DNA of 64,000 bases, from positions 24,280,544 to 24,344,543 of the forward strand of contig CM037460.1 of assembly GCA_021014325.1 (NCBI GenBank), given 5' to 3'. Shown here in pieces: positions 22,566 to 59,998 of the stretch. Made by a program: the position numbers and the translations under genes. Source of the stretch: Plazaster borealis (lineage: Eukaryota > Echinodermata > Asteroidea > Forcipulatida > Labidiasteridae). Numbering within the stretch: position 1 is the stretch's first letter; every line of letters begins with the position of its first letter. The notes under the pieces were generated by a model. It was not told the DNA's origin and made no database searches. It saw only the letters and a program-made list of their open reading frames with translations.

Positions 22566-23690
22566 GTTGAAGAATAATTTGAATGAACAAGTTTGTCCAT
22601 TTATGCTTTAGTCCCATTTTAAAATTACAGAGGTGGAATAGGTGCAAAATGTTACTAAAATTTCATGGTTTGAAGCCAGCGGAACTGTAGCCAGGAACTG
22701 GTGGGAGGGGGGGGGCAAGTTTTATTTTTAACTGTACTTCATATGAGGGAGAGACATTATCTTTTTTTGTGGGGGTCACCTGAGGCACTGTAAAATTACG
22801 GCGGAGGCCGCACATTGACAAGGAATGACTGTGTTGGATAAACTGTCCTTTGTCAAGTTGAAAAAAACTGCAAAAAAAGGGGAAATAGTTTCTTTACACA
22901 AGAATCATATCATTAACCTGATTTTGATACACTTGATCCTAAAGATTGTCTACATGTAACTTTTATAATCCTTTCTCAAAAGAGTAAGTACCTTTGAGTA
23001 TTTTTACTGGCTTCAATTTTGTGCATTTAAACCACAGAAACGGAATGAGAACAAAAACAGATGCTTTTTTTCATAATCGATTTATTAAGAAAAAGAATCC
23101 AATAAGTTTGAAATAGAATTTGTGCAATTCTTTTTAATATATTATTTTGGACCATATTAACTTTCTACCGTGAATAGCTTGTGAATAGATTATACAACGG
23201 TGATGTCTGTGGTGTCCAGTTAAATTGGTCTATTGCTGAATAATTCAACATGTAGGTCTGATAAGCTTTAAAGCCTGCAGGTTGACAGGGACAGTGCCAT
23301 GTAGAAAATAGAATGGATTTTGAGGATTGTGGATCATCATCATGCTCCAACATTAAGATTACATACATCCAGCAAATCTGATGCTTTACCTTGCTAGGTG
23401 GACAAGTGCTACAAACCTATTTGTATTCGATGATTGGAAAACAATAAATAAAGATAGACAGGCTGTTTGTTGAGCATAAAAAAATAGTTGAACAATTATT
23501 GTATTTATGTTTTGTTGTAGATGAATTTTATATTTGGGGGCATTATTTGGGCCCAAGGAATGTTAAAACTTTTAGATATACTACGTTTTCCCTTCTGATT
23601 GTGACATTTTAAGTTGATCTAGAATAATCGTTGGGGAGTTGACAGTATGATTCAAGAACAAATGAACTTGTTTATATCATTGTACAAAAA
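22566..23690. other. Intergenic DNA without genes
   Basis: It contains a G run near 22705 and no exon-like stretches that I could support. Confidence 0.4.
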
Positions 23691-23694
23691 TGCA

Positions 23695-24235
23695 ATCATC
23701 AAACATACACAAGTCCACATGCAGTATGGACAAATGGACACATTTAACACAAGTCCACATTGTGACTGTGTAGTATTTGATATGCCCCGTCCACATGCAG
23801 TATGAACAAATGGACACATTTAAAACAAGTCCACATTGTGACTGTGTAGTATTTGATATGCCCATCAAGTCCACACGCAGTATGGACAAATAGACACATT
23901 TAACACAAGTCCACATTGTGACTGTGTAGTATTTGATATGCCCATCAAGTCCACATGCAGTATGGACAAATAGACACAGAAGTCCACACTGTGACTGTGT
24001 AGTATTTGATATGCACAAGTCCACATGCAGTATGGACAAATGAACACATTTAACAGAAGTCCACATTGTGACTGTGTAGTATTTGATATGCCCATCCCGT
24101 CCACATGCAGTATGGACAAATAGACACATTTAACACAAGTCCACATTGTGACTGTGTAGTATTTGATATGCCCAAGTCCACATGCAGTATGAACAAATGG
24201 ACTAATTAACACAAGTCCACATTATGAATGTGCAG
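23695..24235. repeat. 72-80-bp tandem satellite
   Basis: The word 'gtagtatttgatatg' recurs about every 72-80 bases from 23769 to 24156, next to 'agtccacattgtgactgtg' and 'agtccacatgcagtatg'. About six units are present, and decayed ones extend to 24330. Open frames here are repeat by-products. Confidence 0.88.
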
Positions 24236-24766
24236 CAATAATGCACTCGCTAAGTCCACACGAGTAATGCAGTGTTAGTTTAGTGTCCACACTGCGAATG
24301 TCGATAGTGCTCTGTGCACCATGTCCACATGAGTAATGCAGGGTGGGTATGCGTGATCAAGCGATGCGCGTATACGTAAAACACACGGGCGTAGAGTGTG
24401 TGTGACTAAACTGGTGATTATCATCTCACTTTTGTTGTTTTACGACGACACTAGGCCTATCTTTGACTAATTACTATGGCAATACGCCATTAAGCGATAA
24501 GAAATTAGTAAGTAATTGGAGAAGTTAAACATTCACTGAATCGTATTAGATGTCTTAATCTGCAAGCCAGTGCAGTAATATTGCAGATTTGCAGCTGGGC
24601 AAAGAACAATACATTTTTTAATCACGCCTTTTTTTAAACAGCCTGACTGTGTGTGTACTATGTGTACTATCACGGTACTGTAGTCGAGGCCTAACGACGC
24701 TAGTCAAGAAACTTTTTGACGGCCTAAAACATACCGTTTTTCTACATAAAAACTAGATTTACTTAC

Positions 24767-24842
24767 CTTGAAAAATTTCAAGAACGGTGGCTGTCCTGTC
24801 ACCAAGCGTTGTGTTTAAAAACAGGAGCAACTGATCCTCCAT
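24767..24842 (-). CDS. Possible first coding exon of an unrecognised gene
   Basis: On the minus strand an ATG at 24842 opens 25 codons (MEDQLLLFLNTTLGDR... TVLEIFQ) that end in an excellent CAAG/GTAAGT donor (phase 1). Upstream (24880-25020) the base composition is less AT-rich and there are CpGs, as in a promoter. No later exon was found in the satellite-rich DNA downstream. Confidence 0.3.
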
Positions 24843-25807
24843 CTTTAAATATATGCAACTTAAAGCAACGTTAGAACAAAAGGACGATCGCCCTTCGTAA
24901 AACAAGATGGCGGATGTCGTTGAAAATCCCGCTCCCCGAAATGCTCATCACGTGATGCAAGCCAATCACCGGATTGGTCCTTTGTCGATAATTGTAGCGT
25001 CCTTTTTAAATCAGTCGGGGGATTAAAACTCGTTTTCGAATTGATGGTTAATTCTAGCTTTTTTAAAAATCTTTTAAGATTAATTTTTAATAGTTTAGAT
25101 TAATTTTTTTATAAATCCCATAATAGATTAACGTTTTAAATCTCGCACTTTAAGAGTGTAAGACCAGAAGAATATGCTACTATTGCCCATGGATTTGCAG
25201 AACTTGCTGGAACTCCTATTATTGACAGAGCCCTTTAGTCTGATGGGATACCTTTCTAACTTACTTTATTATGATCCTTGTGTCTAAATGAAATTTGATG
25301 TTCCCAAAAATAAAAGTTGTCCAATGGGTCATTTGGCGGCCATCTTGGATTTCCGACGAAAATTGATATTCTGCATAACTTTTGAACTAGACATCACACA
25401 GAGACAAATTAACCCATTTTCAGTTTAATTTTATATCAAGAATCAATAGAGATGGTAATGCTTTTTAACATGTTGGATACATGAAAACTTGCAAAATATG
25501 AAAAAATCTGTAGAGTTTATACTGCAAATCTTGCAAAATATCATTTTATGTGGTATTTTTTAACAAACAAACATCTTCAATTTGTTTTAATGTCGTCAAT
25601 CTTGCATCCAGCTTAAAGCCTAAGAAGTATTCTTTAATTTGATACCAAGATGAATGTTCTCAGAGATCAAATATAACAATGGCGGCCATTTGGCAGCCTT
25701 CTTGGATTTCCGACGAAAAGCGATATTCGTCATAACTTTTGAACTAGACATCATGCACGATAAATCAACTGAGAGGGTTGTTTTCGTGACACATGGGATA
25801 TGTAAAA

Positions 25808-26215
25808 ACTCTCAGTAACTTTCCATTATTACAGTATTCATAGCCATTTAGCCTGTAACATTATTCATTCTTCACATTCTCTCAGTAACCTTCCATTATT
25901 ACAGTATTCATAGCCCTTTAGCCTGTAACATTATTCATTCTTCACATTCTCTCAGTAACTTTCCATTATTACAGTATTCATAGCCCTTTAGCCTGTAACA
26001 TTATTCATTCTTCACATTCTCTGAGTAACCTTCCATCATTACAGTATTCATAGCCCTTTAGCCTGTAACATTATTCATTCTTCACATTCTCTCAGTAACC
26101 TTCCATTATTACAGTATTCATAGCCCTTTAGCATGTAACATAATTTATTCTTTACATTCTCTGCGTAACCTTCCAGTATTACAGTATTGATAGCCCTTTA
26201 GCCTGTAACAAGTCA
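25808..26215. repeat. 70-bp tandem repeat, about six units
   Basis: 'ttccattattacagtattca' recurs at about 25820, 25891 and 25961 and onward with spacing near 70. The same array lies in the second copy (60657-61045), so it was present before the 3.1-kb unit was copied. Confidence 0.88.
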
Positions 26216-26271
26216 GTCATCATCAGGAACACAGCACAGTGCATCTAGTCTTTGTGGTGAGTCAACAATAG

Positions 26272-26390
26272 ACTTGATTTCAAGTCTGAGCTTGCGGTTA
26301 TCTGCATCAGCTACGCAGAATTCCCCCGCAGATTTGCTATCACGCGCTCTAACTCGCAATCTCAGACTTGACCCTCTTGTGTATACGGGA
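26272..26390. repeat. Inverted pair inside the 3.1-kb repeat
   Basis: 'tcaagtctgagcttgcgg' and 'ctcgcaatctcagacttga' are inverted copies about 80 bases apart. A second inverted pair, 'cccaagtctgtgatcg' and 'cgatcaaagacttgg', lies at about 26959-27076. Both use the core AAGTCTG, so they may be end pairs of small nested elements. Confidence 0.5.
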
Positions 26391-28260
26391 TATTCATTTA
26401 TTCACTACTGACATTTACATAACAACACTATGCCAGAGAGATGACCAATCAGGAGACCACAAAACTCCCGTTGGCTGCGTCCATTCCAAATAGGATGAAA
26501 TCGCTTCAGCATTTTCTGTAAAATCGAGCCATTGCTTTTATTTTATAGTGCTTTGTACGTACAGTACGCTATATATAATTTATACATAAATAACATAGGA
26601 TTTAATGTCAAAATATTGAAAAATAAGCTTGACAAACAACCTGATCCTTACTATACGAAAAATTATGAAAGCTTTGGTTTGAATGGTATCGTCCAAAGAT
26701 TTTCCCAACGTTTTTTACGTATTTTGAATAAAATAACTAGAATCACTTTGTTTTTTGTGTGTTTCCAAACTGTAAGTTAAATCACCGAGCAGAGACAGAT
26801 TAGTTACAAGTGCATCAATGTTGTATTTCCTACTATTATCCCGTGGTATAAACGGTTAAGTTTGAATTAAGGGCCTCGGAGATTCTGACCAATCAGAGTG
26901 TTCTGTCCACGTTTGGAATAATTCGCCATAGGGTGTGTACAAACCGACGAACAATGTTCCCAAGTCTGTGATCGTAGGAGGTTGAAGACGGAGGTTTATC
27001 CACAAGAGGGCGCTGTTTCAGCCAATAATGTATCGGCTATACAAGACGACTAAAAACCACGATCAAAGACTTGGAACCAAGTCTAAGTCAACAACCACCC
27101 GAAAGCTCTCAGCGCAGCTCACCTTTTATAGATTTCTGCGACTTTCAATTTCACACCATGTGCATGTGTGTAAGACCAACAGTGATTGATCAAACTATAG
27201 TAAACAATGCGCCTGCGACCAAAAGTAACATTGGTAAAACTATCAAACAATATGCGTATGCAACCAAACGAGATTGGCTAAATGCTAAGAAGGCATGGCC
27301 AGACAATAGACCTTTATCACACTGCTGCAATCTTTGTCAGGTTGCCTGAATACTAAGTGGCAAAAATAGTTCAAATTCCCAGTTCTCCAATGGTTGCTAG
27401 ACCATTTTTCCTTCCAGCCTCAGGTTGGTCACACTGATTTGGATGGAAGAAGAACAAGATGGCAGCACTGTTATAAAAGGTCTATACATTAAACCATTGA
27501 TGAAGTGTACGTTTCCCTATTGCAAGGTCAAAGTGCATAAATGTAATACAATGACCGAACTTTCTGGGTGTGGCTGCCATTCCTCAAGTATTGTACATGT
27601 TGACAATGTGGAAATCTGTACGACGTACTGTTCAACAAATACGTTATCGTTTAACTCCCAGATCCATTTTACACGTGAAAGCATCTCAAATAAATCCCCA
27701 TCAATCATTCCTTCACTGTTCATTTAAAACCTTCAACAAACATAGACAAAGTTAAATGATTATTAACAAATAACAACAAAAGGGTATAAGCAATTTCAGA
27801 GTAATCTTTAGAGGATTGTTAAGTCCAAAACTTAAGTTTGCACAAGGTAACCTCATCATAGTAGTTGCAATCATTACATCTCACTTCAATAAATTCTGGC
27901 CAGAAGGCACTTTTCGCCACAATACATTATTCACAGAATCATTTATGCAACACCCTGATTTCTTTTCGTGTAAACTGGCTGAGAAATGTCCAGGTGTCAC
28001 AATTTTACTATTTTTTGATGGACATTATTGTCACGACGGGATGGCAAGATTCTAGTTTTTACTTTACAAATGTAGGCCTACCTCCACCCATGGAGGTAGC
28101 CCATGCTCCACTGAACAAAACAGACTTGAATACATGTTTTTTGTAAGTCGTGGTTGTACATGTTGTAACTTGTACTTGTAGTTGCAGAGCATGTATGGAT
28201 GTAGGGGCTACTTACGTACATGATACTGTGTGGCTAGAAAACAATCATTCTAACTGAAGG

Positions 28261-30130
28261 GTCAACCAGGTAAACTTGAATGTTGAATGGCACAAGCATA
28301 TTGTTGAACGAATGTGGATAAGGCCTGAAAACTGAGTAACTAAGTAAAATGCTAGACCCAGTAACTGGGGCGCTACTTTTTTCTTTTTTTTACAACTACG
28401 AGTGAAATGGAACAGTCCAGATTTCACCTCGTGATTTTCTTCTGCTATATTGTACTTATATTATGCATCCAATATTTGTATAAAAGATAGATTATTGTTT
28501 ACTTACCGCACAAAGGCGAAGCTTATACACGTTTTCAGCTTCACAGATGTTCTAAGCAGATATTTCTGCTTAATAGCGCCACTATGATATCGAGCCAAGA
28601 TCTATACTATGCAGAATTATATATCAACTACGTTCATAAATGATGCGTTTAATACGAGTACAATTATATATGCTTAAACATGTGAATATATTCAAAAGAA
28701 TCACCGTTCGGCTCTAGTCGGTAAAACGTTCTGAAAGCGTTCAAGTTTCACAGACTGTGCATATTAAAACTAATGCTAATTCTATGTTACGGTACATGAT
28801 AAAGTGCGCGACATTCAAGTTGAGCCTTCTCAAGAACAAATATGAATTTCGAAATTGTTTCCAGAACTTATATAGTAGTCGAAATCTTGCCCAGTCAAAG
28901 AACTTATTCAACAACTAAAAAAGCGATTTTCTTTGTTATTTGTCCCTTGTGCGACGAAGAACGCACCTCCGCAAATAGCAAGTCTACCATTTCCGCCATT
29001 TTGGGAGTAAATTTCTTTGCGTATACACCTCTCTATAGCAACGTCACAGCCCGAGGTTCTACCAACTAAGGTTGGAAAACTATGGGATGCCATGAATGCA
29101 AAGCAAAAAACAGACAGCCAGTTTGTAACAATGTATACACAATTATTCAAAAATAGTTGAATTTGTTGGAAACAAATTGCAACCAATCATGGGATGCATT
29201 TTTATTTAATGGAAATATGGCAATTTTTTTGAATTTGGTCACAACATTCTGTTAAAACGATTGAATGTTTTGCTAACATTAGGCGGTCCATGCCAACCAG
29301 TGCAGTTTGGTTATCAACAAAAGGAAGTCTATATATTTGGACTCCTAAAATGGGGGACATGATATAGGCGCGTTTAAGTGCACTGCGCGTCGTGAAATGG
29401 ACCAATAGACCATTGATCTCTATTATTATATTGAATGAGTCGAAGCAATATTACTTTCTTTCTCCCTCTATAAACCTACACATTACTATAGGCTGCTAGG
29501 TTAAATATACACAAAATAATTAAACAAGGAATTCGCCCTCCTAAAAACACCTCGAGCTCCATTCCCTTAAAAAAACAACCACAAAGCCCTTGAAAAGTTA
29601 CTAGGGTAGAAGCTTATAACCTCATCACAAATTAGTATTAAAGTTCAAATGAATGAAGTAAATTTTCATTAATTTATGCTCTTTCAGAGCGAATTTGAAA
29701 CATGACGTCATCGGACATCAACAACACTTGGGTCCACATTCCAATGAGAAATTTCTGCGCCAGTCAAAAAGGTCAAATTCAATGCCGTTTTCATTGAATA
29801 TCATCAAACTTCATGAATGAACTTAAAAGTCTCTGTACAAAAATGTACAGACCATAATATTTTAAATGTAACGTCATTGGACGTTTTCGGTTTTTGACAG
29901 TAATGCACCTGAACGGCAGCTAACACAGTGGCATTTTACACCATTTTAAGGTGAGGTTAGAGACCTGTAATTTTTACCATTTCCATAGGGAGTCTTATCT
30001 ATTGGAAAATGAGTGGATCACAAAACTGAATTTGACCTTGGAGCCCCTCTTTAAAAAGGGGCTTCGACCACCTGCACCTCAATTCCCTTTCCAAGAAAAC
30101 TTGAAAGCCCCTTTGGAAATTTTCTGTAAT
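28261..30130. other. Intergenic and 3' flank of the receptor gene
   Basis: AT-rich DNA. A CpG-bearing stretch near 28950-29060 has ATGGCGGAAATGG on the minus strand, but no exon with a donor could be supported. The receptor gene 3' UTR (minus strand) must start at 30130. Confidence 0.4.
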
Positions 30131-55276
<25,146 letters not shown>

Positions 55277-56714
55277 TTTCCTTCAGTGTTGACAACCACT
55301 CAAGTGCTACGTTAATGATTGATTTAATCAATCAGATGATTACGACATCATCAATTTCATGTAAACCAAAAGAACAATTCGAGGTACAAAGTGCGAGAGA
55401 GGGAGAGAAAGTATGTCACTACTCCCCATGCATAACATTCTGTATTTTATTATAAGGAAACTAAATGCGCCAGTAACCAACTCTCGAACCCTTGAACTTT
55501 ATAAAAACGTATTATGCAAATTAGTCATAGAGTCCCCATGCTCAGTGATGTTTACTTATAGAAGTTCCAGTGTTGAAATAATATTGTCCATACGTGACGG
55601 AATTCGTGCTGCCTCCCCCCCCCCCATGTAAATAGTGGCAGTTTTGACTAAATCGATTGCATTCTGAACTGATCTTTGTAGCTGTTACCACGGGAACATT
55701 ACGTGGTGTGTTGTGTTAAGTCATGTGACATTGTTGCATTGGTGTATACCCAACGTCGTCCCCAGGGTGTGTCGAGCAGTACGAGGTGTACGTCGCTCTC
55801 TCACCCTGGTATTGGATCATTTGCATATCCAAAAATGTTGGATACGTTATGCAAATTAGAATAGTCTGGCTGTGAACATGGTGAATACTGAATACACTTT
55901 TGTACACCAGTCGTTGTCCAATCAGGGTCCAAGTGAGGAGTTCCAGGGTCCCAGGGTTTACTATTGTAAACATGGTTGGAAATAAAGTAAACCATGGGGA
56001 CGAGGTTGGTGTATACCTCTTTAAAGGTAGGGTCGTAGATTGGTTTTGACAACGTAAAGCTGATTTATAGGCAACATTATAAATAAAGATACAATAAAAT
56101 TCACACGTGAAAGTTTCAGCTGAGTGTATATACTTGCTGAGAAAGAAATACCCGTTTAGAGAGGTGACAGCGGGTACCAACTGCATCTCTAGCCGCAGCA
56201 TTCGCAAACGGACGCCAACCCTCGAAGCTCTGAGAAACGGTTCATGCATTTCTCGTATTCAAAAGTTTGTATTGCTGTCTAATCAACGGGGGCAATTCAG
56301 ACTAAATAATTTTACAGGATGCTGATATACTATCTTTATAAAAAAAAGGCTTTCGAAGTACCAAAGTATGAGCCTAACCTTTAAGTTTGCGTTCATTGAG
56401 GCTGGGAAAATAGTCTGCGTAGACCCCTTTGTCTGTATAATGAAAATTTGTGTTCATGATTGATGTGGCACACAGCAGGAAACAAGACAAGCATGTTGGA
56501 AGCCCGCCAAGGTCTGCTTGTTTATAACTCTTTTTATAATCATTTTCTTTTTCAGATGTGTTTGTTTGGTGTACAATGATACCCCCTTCAACGAATGCCC
56601 TGTACATATGCATATAGGGCGAGCTCAGAGAAACCTCAGAATCGTGTGGAACATTGAGCAACAATATAGTGTTTTAGATTAAAACACACAAAGAGAAAAC
56701 AAAACAAAACTCCA

Positions 56715-56830
56715 TCCCAGGTCAGAATTGACTCGGATTCCTGGTCAAAGGGGGCCAGACCCATTTCTGGGTCAGGCCAACCCACGAGACCCGGAATCTA
56801 AGGCAATTCTGACCCGGGAGTTTTAGACAG
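56715..56830. repeat. GGGTCA-rich repeat, copy 2
   Basis: 'cccaggtcagaattgactcg', 'cccatttctgggtca' and 'gacccgggagttttaga' match the order seen at 37298-37535 in shorter form. Confidence 0.55.
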
Positions 56831-57112
56831 TAGTACTTTCTTCCTTGAGTTCAAAGTAATTGTCGATGTGTTTTACTCTTTCTCAGGTTTTATACTGTAT
56901 GCCACTGTGTTTTTACAGTCATTGTTTATTGGTAAATTTATTAATTGTATTCCTCATCCATTCCTTTATTCAGGTGGTTTTTTAATGTTTTTTATCCTAC
57001 TTGTAATTTTCTTACCGTTTTTACTATATTGCTAATTACTGATTGTAAATCACATCCAATTTGGCCTGTGGGCCACGAAATGTGATGTTAATCAAATGAA
57101 ATGAAATGAAAG
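56830..57112 (+). repeat. Probable LINE 3' end with (ATGAA)n tail
   Basis: AT-rich sequence with 'actgattgtaaatcacatcc' and then 'tgttaatcaaatgaaatgaa'. The short pentamer tail is typical of CR1/L2-type elements. No coding part remains. Confidence 0.4.
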
Positions 57113-57774
57113 GTGTGGCAGAAAAAGCTTATATCCAATACCCTTACCCTATACACAGATACAGTAGTATAATACGAAAGTGAAAGGCCGCCAGGGCTAT
57201 CCAATACCCATGAAATCCAAGCGTAAATTATTTTCCTCTACTTAACTAACAATAAGGAAAGAACTTCTTTGCGACTGACAACCATTTGAACTAATATTTT
57301 CTTTGCGAATCTTAGCCCGAGTAGCTAGGACCCTGTAACTCTCTTTTAACATCAGCCATCATCTGGCGAATGATATAGGATCCCAGTGAATGCCAAGTAC
57401 ATTTTCGGAGGTGTATAACCGTGCAAAGGAGCTACGAAAAAATGGCCTCAGAAACAAAGGGGGGTCACAGAAAACGGCTTCAAAATCTTAGAAAGAGCTC
57501 CAAGGTAAACTTGAAACTAAGCTAAAGTGTTCAGGAGATATTGCTGGTAAATAGTGTTGGAGGACTTTGTCATACAATTTGGAAAAAAGGAAAAAAAAAT
57601 CGGCTAAAATCTACACTGGTGGTGGACATAATTTTTCACGTATAGCTAGCAGTCCAGCCTTGTTGGTCTAAAATCAACCTCGCTGTGCTGTTTGATGCAG
57701 TGGCGCGCGACTGATCTGGGGGGGGGGACTGTTCAACCCCTAAAGAAGAGATTATACTTCCGCCAAAACGATTT

Positions 57775-58005
57775 GTTTTTCTTCATATAAATTTTGGTTT
57801 TTACCCATACACCGATGTGTGTTAGCACTGTATACTCAGTACTTTCCCGAGTCCTGTGAAAAAAATATCACAGGCTTATTACTCGGGTGGGATTCGAACC
57901 CACGACCCTTGCAATTCTAGAGCAGTGTCTTACCAACTAGACTACCGAGATTGCCCGGTAGCTAGAGGCAGTTCGAATCCTATGTTTTGGCAGCGGGTAC
58001 CTCAA
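57775..58005 (-). repeat. tRNA-derived SINE, third copy
   Basis: The minus-strand head near 57886-57955 (GGTAGTCTAGTTGGTAAGAC, B box GGGTTCGAATCC) and the body 'cgatgtgtgttagcactgta' match the family at the left edge. Confidence 0.68.
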
Positions 58006-58380
58006 CGATTATTTTACGATTGTTTTTCTTCAGTTTATATTACAGTTGGTGGAGTATTACTTTTTCCAGCAGCATTTTTTTAATTGTTATTTTGTTATGG
58101 TTTGTTTTTGTTGCACCCAAACACGCCTATGGTTACAAAGCGCTGGGGAAGTCCCAAAAATGTACCCGTTGCAACGTATTGTTGTTCTAAATGCCTGAGC
58201 ACACATTGAACACTAGGTTATTTTTTTTAAGGAAGTTTGATCGAAACTGTTTCCGTGATGTATTATGCTTGACCTGTTCAAACTATAAAAAGTTTCAAAG
58301 TAAACCCATCTTTGTTATGAAACTAACAAAACTTCTCTGCCGTGGTCACGTGCATGCTTTATAGGGACCTTTGTCCACTA

Positions 58381-58780
58381 GCTTAAAGGGACACGTTGCC
58401 TTGGATCGGACGAGTTGGTCTATAAAAAGCATTTGTAACCGTTTGTTATAAAATGCGTACGGTTAGAAAGATGTTTTAAAAGTAGAATACAATTATCCAC
58501 ACAAATATGTCTCGAAATTGCGTGGTTTTCCTTTTACATCGTGAACAAACACGGTTGGCCATTTTGTGGAGTCAACATTATTTTTTACTCCACAAAATGG
58601 CCGACCGTGTTAGTTCGCAAAGTAAAAGGAAAACCATGCAATTTCGAGACATATTTGTGTGGATCATTGTATTCTACTTTTATAACGTCTTTCTAACCAT
58701 ATGCATTGTGTAACAAACGGTTTCAAACGCTTTTTTTTTAGACCAACTCGTCCGATCCAAGGCAACGTGTCCCTTTAAAG
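58381..58780. mobile_element. 400-bp palindromic MITE with TTAA target site
   Basis: It starts TTAAAGGGACACGTTGCCTT and ends AAGGCAACGTGTCCCTTTAA. The arms are inverted copies for about 190 bases each, meeting near 'tccacaaaatggcc'. TTAA on both sides suggests a piggyBac-type target duplication. I recall this palindrome as abundant in sea-star sequence, which is from memory and unchecked. Confidence 0.85.
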
Positions 58781-58837
58781 CCCGGTTCATACTTCCTGCG
58801 AATGCTTCGTGTGAAGCGAATTTTCTTGCGTCACAAT

Positions 58838-58998
58838 AGACCTTATGCATTGACGTCATCCAGCCGCCATCTTAGAGGTAAAACGATGACGAAACAATCG
58901 AAACGCACAGATTTGTACGCGCGGCGCACATAGGATTGGCCAATGAACAACCTCCTTTTGACCTCAAGGCGAGGGCGCCCTACTGTTATGACATCATG
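58838..58998. mobile_element. Short MITE, copy 2
   Basis: Close match to 31877-32052, starting ATAGACCTTATGCATTG. Its right end has diverged ('atgtgagacctt'). Confidence 0.72.
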
Positions 58999-59004
58999 TG
59001 AGAC

Positions 59005-59161
59005 CTTGGGTGCGTTTTGGCGGCTGTGACCAATAATTGTTTCTGACGTCATAACCAAAACGGTAACCGAGCTCACAACTCGGTTATCGTTCAGTCTGAA
59101 CAGCAGAACCAACGACCAACAACCGAAACAGTTTTTGGTTACCGCCGCCAAAACGCACCCC
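59005..59161. mobile_element. MITE with GGGTGCGTTTTGGCGGC inverted ends
   Basis: 'gggtgcgttttggcggc' at the left and 'gccgccaaaacgcaccc' at the right are exact inverse copies. The inner arms 'aaccgagctcacaactcggtt' form a further hairpin. It abuts the preceding MITE. Confidence 0.75.
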
Positions 59162-59439
59162 TTATCGCAAATATGACCGCAAATGCACCCTGAGATTGTT
59201 AGCGACCAAGGGAATTTTAAGGAGCCGCGCGGTGGCGCACTAGCACTTTCTCACTACTGTCGGTCGATCGATGTTGTGAAAACAGCTGAAGTTTTATTGG
59301 AAGGGCAGCGCGTACCGTTTATTGCGTCACAAAAAATCGCGCTGCAGGAAGTATACTCTCATCTATTTCAATATGTAACTTTCCGTGAGTTACTTTCTCT
59401 GGCTTATCCTGTGAAAACTTGAAACCTGCGGTTCGAACC

Positions 59440-59860
59440 GAGCGGTCGTTTCATCATGTGTTTATGAAATTCCAAACTTGGATGCAAGATAACTTCCTGA
59501 AACTCAATTATGACAAATCAGAGTTCGTGATGATTCACGTCAATTACTTTCTAAAGTTTCAGTTCCTCATATCTGAAATAACTCTTGTTGTTCAAGCTCA
59601 TAATCTTGGTATCGTGTTGGACTCTACACCGTCACTAAATACACATGTTTCTAATATCGTTCTTGCTGCATTATTACACATCCGCGGATATTATGAGCAA
59701 AATAAGAAAATATTGTTAAGTCCAATGCTACAGAGCAAATTATACAGTATGCTGTAATTTCTCGATTAGAAATGTGTGACTCGCTTTTAATTGGTCTTCC
59801 TTGTACACAAATTGATGGTCTTCACCACATTCAGAACTAAAGCTGCTACTTTGTCTTTGT
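59440..59860 (+). mobile_element. Degenerate LINE reverse-transcriptase fragment (CR1/Jockey-like)
   Basis: FQTWMQDNFLKLNYDKSEFV, then HNLGIVLDSTPSLNTHVSNI and KKILLSPMLQSKL match the region after the RT active site of CR1/Jockey-type LINEs. The frame is lost after 59757, where SRLEMCDS.LIGLP.TQIDGL-like sequence continues in another frame. Confidence 0.75.
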
Positions 59861-59998
59861 TGGTTGGCTTGTGGGTGTGTATATCAAGTAGTGTCACGTA
59901 GCTGTGGAATACCTCTAGCATCTGTACGTAGAACTGTGCACAAACAACTTTCAGCTGTCAACAAAAACCTCAATAAGTTCATAAATTATACACTTCCA

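Larger units (their letters stand above)
25159..28260. repeat. 3.1-kb dispersed repeat, copy 1
   Basis: It matches 59999-63088 almost base for base, with few substitutions and small indels. The shared part starts at TAAGACCAGAAGAAT and ends at TAACTGAAGG in both copies, and the flanks are unrelated. Inside are a duplicated 'ggcggccat...ttggatttccgacgaaaa' block (25330 and 25690), a 70-bp tandem repeat and inverted pairs. No known transposase was recognised. The left end reads RPEEYATIAHGFAELAG, which hints at old coding DNA. It may be a non-autonomous transposon or a segmental duplication. Confidence 0.85.
55277..57770. other. Upstream flank of the receptor gene, intergenic
   Basis: The receptor promoter should lie at its left end (minus strand, rightward of 55276), but no clear TATA or initiator stands out. 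A C run occurs at 55614-55624. No gene could be supported; the longer open frames lack family resemblance. Confidence 0.4.

Noticed and set aside
23677..24212. Cysteine-bearing repeated frames (HTACG, TVTMW)
   Set aside because: They are translations of the 72-80-bp satellite with no start context or homology.
26532..28146. Small open frames inside the 3.1-kb repeat, conserved in both copies
   Set aside because: Conservation follows from recent copying. One frame is altered by a small indel between copies, and no domain was recognised.
55716..56325. 177-codon and overlapping open frames upstream of the receptor
   Set aside because: No family resemblance, no splice context, and several frames are open at once.
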